This document shows positions 8,109 to 18,000 of a stretch of 50,031 nucleotides of DNA, one piece after another. Both the position numbers and the translations under genes were made by a program. The notes below the pieces were generated by a model that saw only the letters and a list, made by a program, of their open reading frames with translations, was not told where the DNA came from and searched no databases. Origin of the DNA: Pseudomonadota bacterium (lineage in GTDB: Bacteria; Pseudomonadota; Gammaproteobacteria; Burkholderiales; Burkholderiaceae_D). The stretch covers positions 1 to 50,031 of the forward strand of contig JAKACN010000006.1 of assembly GCA_021821365.1 (NCBI GenBank), read 5' to 3'. Numbering within the stretch: position 1 is the stretch's first letter; each line of letters opens with the position of its first letter.

Positions 8109-8951
8109 TTACGCGTCCAACGCCACGTCAACGAGCGCGGAGGTCTTGCGCATCAACCGTTCCATTGCCGTCATGTCGGCACCTGACCGGTCCGTCGCGC
8201 CGCGGAGTTCGTTCAGCGCCACATCAATGAGCGTAGCGGTCCGGCCCAGCAGCGGCTCGATTTCGCGCCAGTTCTCATCGGGCCGTCTACCCGTCGTCAC
8301 CGGGTCCAGCGGCGTATCGGGCCGGCCATCGGCATGCTCGTCCGCGGCCATGGTCAGTTGGGCGAGTATCACTTTGGCAAGCGCCACGTTCGTCAGCGTC
8401 AACTGCTTCTCCACCCCGGCGCTCGCGGAACCTCTTCCGCTTGCAACCTGGTCTGGCGGGGTATCGGGCCGGACGCCGCCATGCCGGCGCAGCGTCGCAA
8501 TCAACCGGGTGAGAGCCACATTTCCGAGTTTCAGCTGATTCGTGATCTCGTCGTCGGCAGTCCTTTGAACGGTTGCCACCGCCACCGGCGATCGGCGCCG
8601 GCTGGTCGTCGATGGCTGCGGCCCGGCCGGCGGCGCTGGAGGGGCGTTATCGATGCCATGCTGCGCCTCTCGCGAGGGCGGCCGGGTACCGCTCGCATGC
8701 CGCGCAGGCGGTTCGGAAGGGATGAGATTCCTGAAGCTTCGCACGGGCCTCAATACATTTCCCAGTACGGTACGCCAATGCTTTCCGCCTGCGCTTTCGC
8801 CGGGCGCCCCGGACGGCGCATCTCCCCGCGCTTCGCGATGGCCTATGACGGGCGCGGCTCGCGTAGCTCGATCATGGGATGTCGGGGCGTTGGGTGCAAC
8901 GGTCGCTGGAGGTGAAAAATGCGTTTGCGTAGCAGGTGGTGTGGCTTGCAT
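8109..8951 (-). CDS. Candidate type III effector with helical repeats, 280 aa
   Basis: The N-terminus (MQATPPATQTHFSPPATV) is Pro/Thr/Ser rich with no acidic residue before about 27, typical of type III signals. Residues about 135-280 contain three related helical units, seen as LKLGNVALTRLIATL, LTLTNVALAKVILAQL and LGRTATLIDVALNEL, with a fourth short copy MRKTSALVDVALDA at the end; units one and two are each followed by RPDTP..P. An exact hrp box lies 30 bases upstream of the ATG, close to the ideal distance. I do not recognise a family; the repeats could be a binding surface. No Shine-Dalgarno is obvious. Confidence 0.7.
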   Translation of the reverse strand: MQATPPATQTHFSPPATVAPNAPTSHDRATRAAPVIGHREARGDAPSGAPGESAGGKHWRTVLGNVLRPVRSFRNLIPSEPPARHASGTRPPSREAQHGIDNAPPAPPAGPQPSTTSRRRSPVAVATVQRTADDEITNQLKLGNVALTRLIATLRRHGGVRPDTPPDQVASGRGSASAGVEKQLTLTNVALAKVILAQLTMAADEHADGRPDTPLDPVTTGRRPDENWREIEPLLGRTATLIDVALNELRGATDRSGADMTAMERLMRKTSALVDVALDA

Positions 8952-8980
8952 CGGACACTATCGGGAAAATCAGGAATGAA

Positions 8981-9008
8981 TGAGTGGCCTACATCCCGCT
9001 CCGGTTCC
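8981..9008 (-). promoter_or_regulatory. hrp box for the helical-repeat candidate effector
   Basis: The minus strand reads GGAACC, 15 bases, CCACTCA, an exact match. It lies between the PPTase stop (9024) and the ATG at 8951, and may also serve candidate effector B downstream. Confidence 0.8.
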
Positions 9009-9023
9009 ACCTCGGAACGGGAA

Positions 9024-9830
9024 TCAAACCTCATGCATTTTGAATGCCGGTGCGCCGGTCGAGTGCGCCGGCATCGGATGGTTGGCCTGGGGCGTGGCCC
9101 AGCGAAAGCGCACGTCCAGAACTTGATTCGCCGGTATTGGCACAGCCAAGGCAAGCTTGTGATGCGCAGTGATATCGCGCTGGAAAAAGTGCCAGTTTTC
9201 GGCGGCATCCCGGCATCTGGCGGAGAAGTGCGCGCGCGCAGAGCCATCGCCAAGTTCGAACCAGAACGCGTCGAGCGGAAAGGAGAGTCCTGACGCACGC
9301 GCCTTGATATAGGCCTCCTTCAGCGTCCATAAAGAATGGAAATACGCAAGCCTCCTGCTGCCATCAAGCTGCTTGAGCATCTCGGTTTCCGCCGGAGCAA
9401 AGGCGTGGTCGGCAATCGCCAGCGGATCGATTGCGCCCTGCGTGTTTTCGACGTCGATCCCTATCTCGCCGTGCCGGCTTATTGCGCATGCGACCAGCCC
9501 GGCCGTATGCGATACGTTGAAATGCAGGTTGCGGCCGTCTTTGGGCGCGACAATGCAGGGCTTTCCGAAGGGGGCGGCACCGAAAGACCACGCCGTGGGT
9601 GGAACGTCGGCGCAGGTGGACAGCGCCGTTCGCAGGAGAACGCGCGCCGCAAGGAATTGGTCGCGCGCGTCGTTGGCGACAAATCGCTGCAACCGGATCC
9701 TTTCGTCTTGGCTGAGCAACGCCTGAAACGCGTGGCGTTGACGGTCATCAGCGAAGGTCGGCGTCGCAAGCCACACATCAATTGCAGGCGTCTCTTGCCT
9801 CGCTGGCCCCGCTGAAGAATTGATCGTCAT
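9024..9830 (-). CDS. Sfp-type 4'-phosphopantetheinyl transferase, 268 aa
   Basis: Transfers the phosphopantetheine arm of CoA to the serine of carrier (T) domains, converting apo-NRPS to the active form. Family marks are visible: GIDVE (Mg binding), then WTLKEAYIKA with the following FPLDAFWFE. The two-lobe length near 230-270 residues fits the Sfp rather than the AcpS group. Its ATG overlaps the stop of the upstream candidate effector gene in an ATGA arrangement, so the two are translationally coupled. It is the last gene of the mbtH operon and should activate the two T domains of the divergent NRPS. Confidence 0.93.
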   Translation of the reverse strand: MTINSSAGPARQETPAIDVWLATPTFADDRQRHAFQALLSQDERIRLQRFVANDARDQFLAARVLLRTALSTCADVPPTAWSFGAAPFGKPCIVAPKDGRNLHFNVSHTAGLVACAISRHGEIGIDVENTQGAIDPLAIADHAFAPAETEMLKQLDGSRRLAYFHSLWTLKEAYIKARASGLSFPLDAFWFELGDGSARAHFSARCRDAAENWHFFQRDITAHHKLALAVPIPANQVLDVRFRWATPQANHPMPAHSTGAPAFKMHEV

Positions 9831-11050
9831 GCCCCGGCTGATGCCGGCCGCTGCTCGGGCTGAGCGGGCGTGATTGCGTCGGCATCCTCGCCGGCCGGCA
9901 CGGTGGCCGGCGGCAAGGCCGTTGCGCGCGCCTCCGCATCGGCTGGCGCAGCAACCACAAGCGTCGCCAATTCCTGTCCGGCGACGTCATCCGGGCCGCG
10001 CTGATCCTCGCCGTGTGCAGGCCGGAATTCGATGAAGTCCCCGGTATTCTCGACCGGTTCCAAGGCCGGGCCGGCAAACACGGCCTCTTCGTCGATTCGT
10101 CGATGTTCGGCGCCGGCGCCCGAGCGATTCAGGTAAGCCTGATACAGCACGTCGCGGATCATCGGTTGCGCGACTCTCAGCGCCGCCGGCACGATCGCGC
10201 TATATGCACCCCCGACCATGTAGCCCGCCTGGTTCTCGCTGGCGATCGCGCTGAGCCATCCACTGCTGCACAGGCCAGTGACGACGACCCGGGAAAACAT
10301 GCCAAGCCCGAAGCGCACGAAAAAATTTTTCCATTCCGGCTTGCGGCAGAACTGGAAGTCGTACTTCGCATCCGGCATGCAGACAATGATGAAGGCCTCT
10401 GTAATACGATGTCCCCAGTCGCATGCGCCGTTGGGGCCAAGAAATGCGATCAGTTCACCATTCCCGAGGTCCTGCAATATTTCCATCAGCGCCTGCGAGG
10501 CATCGGTTCCTGCTCCATTAGTGACGCCGTGGGCCGAGATGATATCCTTGCCGGCCCCCGAGCCAATCACGACACCCAAGGTATAAAAGCCCGCATCGGC
10601 GATGCCGCTCGACAGGCGGGCAATCAAGGCCTGCGTGGAATATGGCCACCATCGGGAATTCGAGCCCGGCAGCGCGAGCCGCGGTCCGAAGTTTTCGGCT
10701 AGCTCCCCGAAGAATTCCTTGGACCCCGATACGCCGATTTGCCCGGCAAGCGATGCGCCCCATGGCAGTGCAATCGTCGCCCGTGCCCGCAATTTTTTCG
10801 CTGCCGCGAGTGCCGCCGACTGGAGGCCGACATTGCATGCAACGTTGAACATCGCAGCGGGTAGCTGGCGTACGGTCCTGCCGGCGAGGAAAATGGCACG
10901 TTGCGCGGGGGTTGCTCGCGAATTGCTGTCGGTGCCGGCGTGGTGATCCGGCGTGGCGGATGCCGATGCCGCCTGGGTTTGGTGCGGCCCGCCGGGTTGT
11001 GGTTCCGTGCGGTGCCAATTCCAGCCGCAGGTGAGTGCTGTCAAGCCCAT
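9827..11050 (-). CDS. Candidate type III effector inside the NRPS operon, 407 aa
   Basis: The start MGLTALTCGWNWHR at 11050 follows GAGGAAGAACGAT and lies just after the stop of the chaperone gene (11070); an earlier in-frame ATG at 11104 would overlap that gene. The first 70 residues are polar and Ser/Thr/Pro/His rich. The middle is Gly/Ala rich with amphipathic or membrane-like stretches (AMFNVACNVGLQSAALAAA, GFYTLGVVIGSGAGKD, FGLGMFSRVVVTGLC). The last 90 residues are an acidic Ala/Pro tail. Position directly after a CesT-type chaperone suggests it is that chaperone's client. It is translationally coupled to the PPTase gene. No enzyme motif is recognised, and a role in handling the NRPS product cannot be excluded. 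Confidence 0.68.
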   Translation of the reverse strand: MGLTALTCGWNWHRTEPQPGGPHQTQAASASATPDHHAGTDSNSRATPAQRAIFLAGRTVRQLPAAMFNVACNVGLQSAALAAAKKLRARATIALPWGASLAGQIGVSGSKEFFGELAENFGPRLALPGSNSRWWPYSTQALIARLSSGIADAGFYTLGVVIGSGAGKDIISAHGVTNGAGTDASQALMEILQDLGNGELIAFLGPNGACDWGHRITEAFIIVCMPDAKYDFQFCRKPEWKNFFVRFGLGMFSRVVVTGLCSSGWLSAIASENQAGYMVGGAYSAIVPAALRVAQPMIRDVLYQAYLNRSGAGAEHRRIDEEAVFAGPALEPVENTGDFIEFRPAHGEDQRGPDDVAGQELATLVVAAPADAEARATALPPATVPAGEDADAITPAQPEQRPASAGA

Positions 11051-11069
11051 ATCGTTCTTCCTCGTTTCA

Positions 11070-11567
11070 TTATTCCAGTTTTGGTTCTGTCCGTTCGGAC
11101 CCACGCGCCGGCGATTGCCGGTTCAGGTCGGGCAGCGTATTCGCGCGCGTCTTCCTCGCCTTTCCCTCTCTTTCTGGAAGAAAGAAGTCTTCGCGCCAGC
11201 GCTTTGCGTAGATCGCGGCCAGACTCAGGTAACCGCCGAGTATTTCCGGCGTCAACGTGTCCAGCAGATAGTTGTTCACGAACACCACCCGGCCTTCCGG
11301 CGTCAGGCAGAATGTCTCGCTCTGGCCGGTATAGGTCGTGAGGTTCGATTCCAGCAATTGCCGGTAGACCCGCGCTTCCAGGTCCTTGGGAACCGGGCCG
11401 AAGTCGCAATACATCATCAGCAGCGTGGATAGCTGGCCTTCGGCGTAACGCAATGCGATCCGGACCTCGCCGAGAATGAGCGAGTCGCCCTGAAGGACGC
11501 GGGCATGGTCCAGGCCGTAAATGCGGCACAGGCCTTCGATGATTTCCGCAAACCGTTTCGTCGACAT
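11070..11567 (-). CDS. CesT-family type III secretion chaperone, 165 aa
   Basis: Small protein with the CesT pattern: an N-terminal helix (MSTKRFAEIIEGLCRIYGL), strands with LILGEVRIALRY, the DFGPVP turn, a helix RVYRQLLESNLTTYTG, a strand around VVFVNNYLL and a final helix LAAIYAKRWREDFFL. The C-terminal 30 residues are basic and polar. It resembles the chaperone at 3753-4238. The ATG at 11567 is two bases after the mbtH stop, so it is probably translated by coupling. It probably serves the 407-residue protein encoded next. A T3SS chaperone inside an NRPS accessory operon is unusual. Confidence 0.8.
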   Translation of the reverse strand: MSTKRFAEIIEGLCRIYGLDHARVLQGDSLILGEVRIALRYAEGQLSTLLMMYCDFGPVPKDLEARVYRQLLESNLTTYTGQSETFCLTPEGRVVFVNNYLLDTLTPEILGGYLSLAAIYAKRWREDFFLPEREGKARKTRANTLPDLNRQSPARGSERTEPKLE

Positions 11568-11569
11568 GA

Positions 11570-11806
11570 TCAGGCCAGAGCAAAGTTCACGCCGCTTGCG
11601 GACGCGGTCTTGTTGCCGCCTTCCATGGCACGGCGCAGGCTGAGCGGCCGCATGTCGGTCCATACCGCGCGGGCATGCGCAAGGCAATCGTCTTTCATGC
11701 CTTCGACGCCGGTGTCGTGCCAACCCGGCGCGTTATTCTTGCCGGCGATCCACAATGCATATTGTTCTTCATGATTGACGACAAGCTTGTAGCGAATTTC
11801 TTCCAT
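11570..11806 (-). CDS. MbtH-like NRPS accessory protein, 78 aa
   Basis: MbtH-like proteins bind adenylation domains and are needed for folding or activity of many of them. The family marks are present: VVNHEEQYALW, PGW, and the hallmark WTDMRPLSLR near residues 49-58. The usual Ser of the NxEExxSxW motif is Ala here. AGAGGG precedes the ATG. It heads a minus-strand operon with the chaperone, candidate effector and PPTase, and diverges from the NRPS it probably assists. Confidence 0.93.
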   Translation of the reverse strand: MEEIRYKLVVNHEEQYALWIAGKNNAPGWHDTGVEGMKDDCLAHARAVWTDMRPLSLRRAMEGGNKTASASGVNFALA

Positions 11807-12020
11807 GTTGAAAACCCTCTGAATGTCCTGCGTCGCACGCAGTGATGACCATGCAGTCTATGGATCGAATATGTCGAATCGATGACAAAAAAACTCAAAA
11901 ATAATCAAACGATTCCGCGTGCCTCGCACCGGCGCGCGCGGCATGTCATCCCGTCGTCACATCGGCAAAATACAGTTCGGCTTTTCATTGACGAACCCGC
12001 GCTTTTCTTCTTCGTGCCAG
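11807..12020. promoter_or_regulatory. Divergent control region of the mbtH operon and NRPS
   Basis: This 214-base gap is AT-rich around 11865-11915 compared with its flanks and must hold promoters for both directions. A near-palindrome, ATCGAATATGTCGAATCGAT at 11864-11883, is a possible operator. No hrp box matching the consensus is present. Confidence 0.45.
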
Positions 12021-15000
12021 ATGACGAATCCCATGAATCCACCGGCAATTCAGCTAATCCAACCCATCCAGCTTTCCACGCCGCAACATGAAATCTGGTT
12101 CGACCAGATGCTTCATCGCGACTCGCCGCTCTACAACATCGGTGGTTACATGCGTATCAGCGGTTCGATCGATCCGACGTTGTTCGAAGAGTCCGTGCGG
12201 CGGCTGGTGCGCAAACACGATGTCCTGCGCACCACGCTGGTCGCGGGTCCGGATGCGGATGCCACGCCGATGCAGGCTTTTGCACCGGACGTATCGGTGA
12301 CGGTGCCCTTCATCGATCTGTCGCGGGAGCATGCGCCGCAGGAGGCCTCGCTGGCCTGGATGCGCGAGCGATTCGCCGATCCGTTTCCGCTGGATGGCGG
12401 GCCCTTGTTCCGGTACGCGCTGATCCGGATCGGTCCCGATGCTTTCCACGCCTTCGTCTGTTATCACCACCTGATTGCCGATGGCTGGACCGTTGCTCTG
12501 CTGGCGCGGTCGGTGGCGGAAATCTATACCGCGCTGCAAGCCGGCGAGACCTTCGACGTCCGTGCGCCTTCCTACGCGGACTTCGTGGAGAATGATCGCG
12601 CCTATCTTGCGTCGCCCGTGTTCGAGACGCAGCGTCAGTACTGGCTGCAAAAATTCCTGTCCGCGCCGGAACCCTTGCTGGCCGCGCGCCGTGCGCTCGG
12701 GAATGAAGGCCAGTTTCGGCCCGGCAGATGCAGCACGCTCTCGCTGCCGCGCGACTGGTATGGCCGCATCGGAGAATTGGCGCGCGCATATGGAGGCACG
12801 ACATTCCATGCGATCCTCGCGGCGCTTTACGTCGTTTTCACACGCACCGCGCAGCGCGATGAGCTGGTCGTGGGGCTGCCGGTATTGAACCGCGCCAATG
12901 CGGCGTTCAAGGCGACTGCCGGCTTGTTCGTGGGGGTGACCGCTGCGCGTTTCCGGTTCGGCACGGCATTGGGTTTCGGCGAATTGCTGCGCGCGATCGG
13001 CCGCGAACTGAAGCAGGACTACCGGCACCAACGCTTTCCCGTCAGCCAGCTCCATCGCGAAGCCGGGCGTGTCGGCGGCGACCGACCGCAACTGTTCGAT
13101 ATCAGCCTGTCCTATGAACGCCATGACTACGAAGCGACGTTCGGCAAGGCGAGCGGCGTCGCGATTCCGCTGGCGAACGAACATCTGAATAATCCGCTGA
13201 TGCTGTATGTGCGGGAATTCCATGACGACGAGCCGGTGCAGCTGGATTTCGTCTATCACACGGCCTATTTCAGCGACGAGGAAATCGATGCCCTCCAGCA
13301 GCGCCTGCTGCACATCCTCGACGGCGCGCTGCATGCGCCGGATACGCCGGTGCGCTCCGTCTCGCTACTCTTCCCGCACGAGGCCAGCTTGATCGCGTCG
13401 TGGAATGGAACCCGGCGCGATCATGGAGACAGCCGCGGCCTGCTCGACCTGTTTCACACGCAGGCGCGGCGGCAGGGAGATCGCCCGGCGGTGATCGTGG
13501 ATGGCGTGCGGATCAGCTACCGCGAGCTCGACGCACGCGCGAACCGGCTGGCGCGCTATCTGCGGCTTTCCCATCGCATCGGGCCGGACATGCTGGTCGG
13601 CATTTGCATGGAACGCTCGGTGGAAATGATCGTCGCCATGCTCGGCATACTGAAAGCCGGAGCCGCCTATCTGCCGCTCGATCCGGGCTACCCGGCCGAA
13701 CGGCTGCAGCGCATGCTGGACGACGCGCGTCCGGCCGTGCTGCTGGGTCAGCACCGGCTGGCCAACCGCCTTGCACAGTCGCATGCGCCGGTCGTGTTCC
13801 TTGACAGGGATTGGGATTCCATTGCCGTGCATGCCGCAGACGTCATCGACGATTCGGCTGCCGCGGAAAACATCGCTTACGTCATCTACACCTCCGGCTC
13901 GACCGGCAATCCGAAGGGAGTTGCCATCTCGCGCGGCAACCTGCTCCATTCGATGCGTGCCCGCTTCGCGTGGTATCCGGATCCGGTCGAGCGTTTCCTG
14001 ATGACCTGGTCGTTTGCCTTCGATGGTTCGATCACCGGTATCTTCTGGACCCTGTTCAGCGGCGGAACCTTATGTCTCGCGGCGGAGCACGAATATAACG
14101 ACGCTGCTGCGGTGGTAAGGCTGATCGAGCGCCATGCAATCACCCACCTGCTTTCGATACCTTCCTTCCACGCGCTGCTGCTGGACGGCGCCGAATCGTG
14201 GCAACTGGCGTCGCTGTCGACCGTCATCGTCGCTGGCGAGACGTGCGGCGCGGACCTGGTGAAACGGCATTTCGCCATGCTGCCTCAGGCGGAACTGTTC
14301 AACGAGTACGGGCCGACCGAGGGCAGCGTTTGGAGCACCGCATATCGCTGCGAGCGGGAGCAGGAAGCCGGCCCGGTGCCGATCGGCAAGCCCATCGAGA
14401 ACGTGCGGATTCACTTGCTGGACCGGTGCCTTGAGCCGGTCCCGGTCGGCGTCCCGGCCGAACTCTACATTAGCGGCGACGGCGTGGCGCGCGGCTATCT
14501 GCGCGAGCCCGGCCTGACGGCAGAGAAATTCCTGCCCTGTCCGTTTTCCGACCGTCCCGGCGCGCGCATGTACAAGACCGGCGACCTTGCACGCTGGCGG
14601 CCAGACGGCAGCATCGAGTTCCTGGGGCGCACTGATCATCAGGTCAAGGTGCGCGGCTTTCGCATCGAGCTGAGCGACATCGAGGCGGCGCTGCTGGCCC
14701 AGCCCACGGTACGCGATGCCGCCGTGCTGGTCCGGGAAGATGCGCCCGGCGACCAGCGCCTGGTGGCCTATGTCGTGCTGCACGATCAGGTCAGCGATGC
14801 AGACGCTGCCGCTGCGAAGGCAATACGCCAGCTGAAGGACGCGCTGGAACGCGCGCTTCCCAGGCACATGATGCCGCACCATGTCGTGCTGCTGGCCGAC
14901 ATGCCGCGCACGCTGAACGGCAAGGCCGACCGCAAAGCGCTACCGCCGCCGCGAATGGATTGTGCGGAGGCGGGCTATGTCGCACCCTGCACGCCGGTCG

Positions 15001-18000
15001 AGGAAGCGCTGGCCGCCATCTGGGCCAGTCTGCTCAAGATGGAACGCGTGGGCAGGCACGACAATTTCTTCGATCTCGGCGGTCATTCCCTTCTGGCCAT
15101 CAGCATGGTGCAGCACATGCGCAAGCAGGGCCTGCACGTGGAGGTCCGCACCTTGTTCACCGCGCCGACCCTGGCCGAACTTGCTGCGGCCACGCACCCG
15201 TTGGATGAGGCACGTGCCACGCCGCCCAATCGCATTCCGCCGCAGTGCAGTGCAATTCATCCCGACATGCTTCCGCTGGTGAACCTGAACCAGGACGAGA
15301 TCGACCGCATCACCGCCGCCATACCGGGCGGCACTGCCAACGTGCAGGACATCTACCCGCTCGGCCCGCAGCAGGAAGGTCTACTGCTCCATCGGCTCGC
15401 CGTGGCGGAGGGCGATGCTTTCCTGCTGCGCGCCCTGTTTGCCGCCGATTCGCGGCAACACCTCGACGCCTTGCTGCAGGCGCTGCAGTCGGTCATCGCG
15501 CGGCATGATGTGCTGCGCACGGCGGTGCTCTGGGAAGGGCTGGCGGAGCCGGTGCAGGTCGTGCTTCGCGAAGCGACGCTGAAGATCGAGACCGTGACGC
15601 TGGATGGCGAGGACGGCGATATCGGCGAACAACTGATGGCGCGTTTCGATACCCGGCATTTCCGGCTGGACCTGCGCCAGGCACCGCTGATGCGTGTCGC
15701 CCTGGCGCACGATGCCGCCAACGACCGCCGGCTGATGCTGCTGCTCAGCCACCATCTCGTCTTCGACCATACCTCGCTGGAGGTTTTCGCCGAAGAACTG
15801 CGCCTGCGGATGACGGGGCGGGCCGGCGAACTTCCGGTGCCGCCGCAGTACCGCGACTACATAGCGCAAACGCGGACGACAGCGAGGATGCAGGAGCACG
15901 AGGAATTTTTCCGCCGCATGCTGGGCGATGTCGACCAGCCGACACTTCCTTTCGGGCTGCAGGACGTCATGGGCAATGGGGCCGGCATTACAGAGAGCAG
16001 GCGAGCGGTCGACGCCGACCTCGCGGCCCGCCTGCGCAGGCAGGCGCGCGAACTGGGCGTGAGCACCGCCAGTCTATGCCATCTCGCCTGGGCGCTGGTG
16101 CTTGCACGCGCGTCGGCGCGCGACGACGTCGTATTCGGCACGGTGCTGTTCGGTCGCCTGCACGGTGAAGGTGCCGATCGCGCGATGGGCCTCTTCGTCA
16201 ATACCTTGCCGCTGCGCGTGCGCTTATCCGGGCGTTGTGCCGGCGAACTTGCCGGAGAGGTGCATGCCCTGCTTGCCGAACTGCTCCAGCACGAACATGC
16301 GCCGCTGTCGCTGGCGCAGCGCTGCAGCGCCGTGCCGGCGCCAGCACCGCTGTTTTCCGCGCTGCTGAATTACCGTTACAGCGACAAGGATGCCTCTTCT
16401 CCCGGAACGCATGCATGGCCGGGCATCACCTTGCTGTCGGGCGAGGAGCGCACCAACTATCCGTTCTTCCTGTCGATCGACGACTTCGGCGCGGAACTTG
16501 AACTGACTGCGCAGACCAGCGACGTCGTGAGCCCGTCGCGCCTCTGCGCCTTCATGCACACCGCGCTGGAGAATCTCGTTCGCGCGTTGGAGGACGCACC
16601 CGGCACGCCCTGCCATGCGATCGATGTTCTGCCTGCAGACGAGCATGCGCGGCTGCAGGCGTTCAGCAATGTATCCGCTGCGCCGTCGACGCCATGCACC
16701 GTGCTGCGACTGTTCGAGGAGCAGGCGCAGCGCACTCCGCATGAGACGGCGCTCGTTCACGAAGGCCTGAGCCTGAGCTATTCGGAACTCAATGCGGCGG
16801 CGAACCGGCTGGCGCACCGCCTGATCGGCCTGGGCATCGGCCCGGACCGGCTGGTCGGCGTCTGCCTCGAACGTTCGGCTGACCTGATCGTCGCGCTGCT
16901 CGCGATCCTGAAGGCCGGCGGTGCCTATGTACCGCTCGATCCGGACTATCCACGCGGGCGCCTGGCGCAGATGCTGGAAGACTCGGCGCCCGCGGCGGTG
17001 CTGACCCGGCGGTGCCTGCGCGGACATCTGCCCGCCGTTTCGCCTCTTGTCTGCCTCGATGACAGCGACGAGGCGCTGGCTCGCTGCCCCGACGGCAATC
17101 CGCACATCGCGCTGCTGCCGGACCATCTGGCCTATGTTCTCTACACCTCCGGTTCGACGGGCAAGCCAAAGGGGGTGATGGTCCGGCACGGAGGGCTGGC
17201 CGATCTCGTCGCACTGCAGGCGCAACGGCTGCGGGCGCACGGATGCCGGTCCATGCTGCAGTTCGCCAGCATCAACTTCGACATGTCGGTGGAAGAAATC
17301 TTCCCGGCGCTGATTTGCGGGGCACGCCTGGTGATTCGTCCCTCCTCGATGCGTGCACCCGATGCCGCATTCCTGGACCTGATTCGCGCCCATCGGATCG
17401 ATGCGTTGAACCTGCCCACCGTGTTCTGGCACGACTGGGTGCAGCGCCTGGATGCAGGGGAGAGCACGATTCCGGACAGCGTGAAGCTGGTCGCGGTCGG
17501 CGGCGAGAAAGTCTACATCGAACACTATCGGCGTTGGGCAAGGCACGCCGAGGGTCGGGACGGCGCGTGGGTCAACGCCTACGGCCCGACGGAAGCCACG
17601 GTCAACGCAACGCTGTACGCGCTGCCTTTCTCCGGCGGTGAAGAGCGGCGCGACATGCCGATCGGCCGGCCGCTTTCCAACACCCGCATCCATATCCTCG
17701 ACGCCGGTCTCAACCCGGTGCCGGTCGGCGTAGCGGGTGAATTGCATATCGGCGGCAGCGGGCTCGCGCGCGGTTACCTCGGGCGCCCCGACCTGACCGC
17801 GGAGAAATTCATTCCCGATCCATTCAGCAAGACGCCTGGTGCCCGTCTGTACAAGTCGGGCGATCTGGCTCGCTTCCTTCCCGATGGCGCGATCGAATAC
17901 CTCGGCCGCCTCGACAATCAGGTCAAGATCCGGGGCTTCCGTATCGAGTTGGGAGAAATCGAATCGGCGCTGGCGGCACACCCCGCGATCCGCGATGCGG

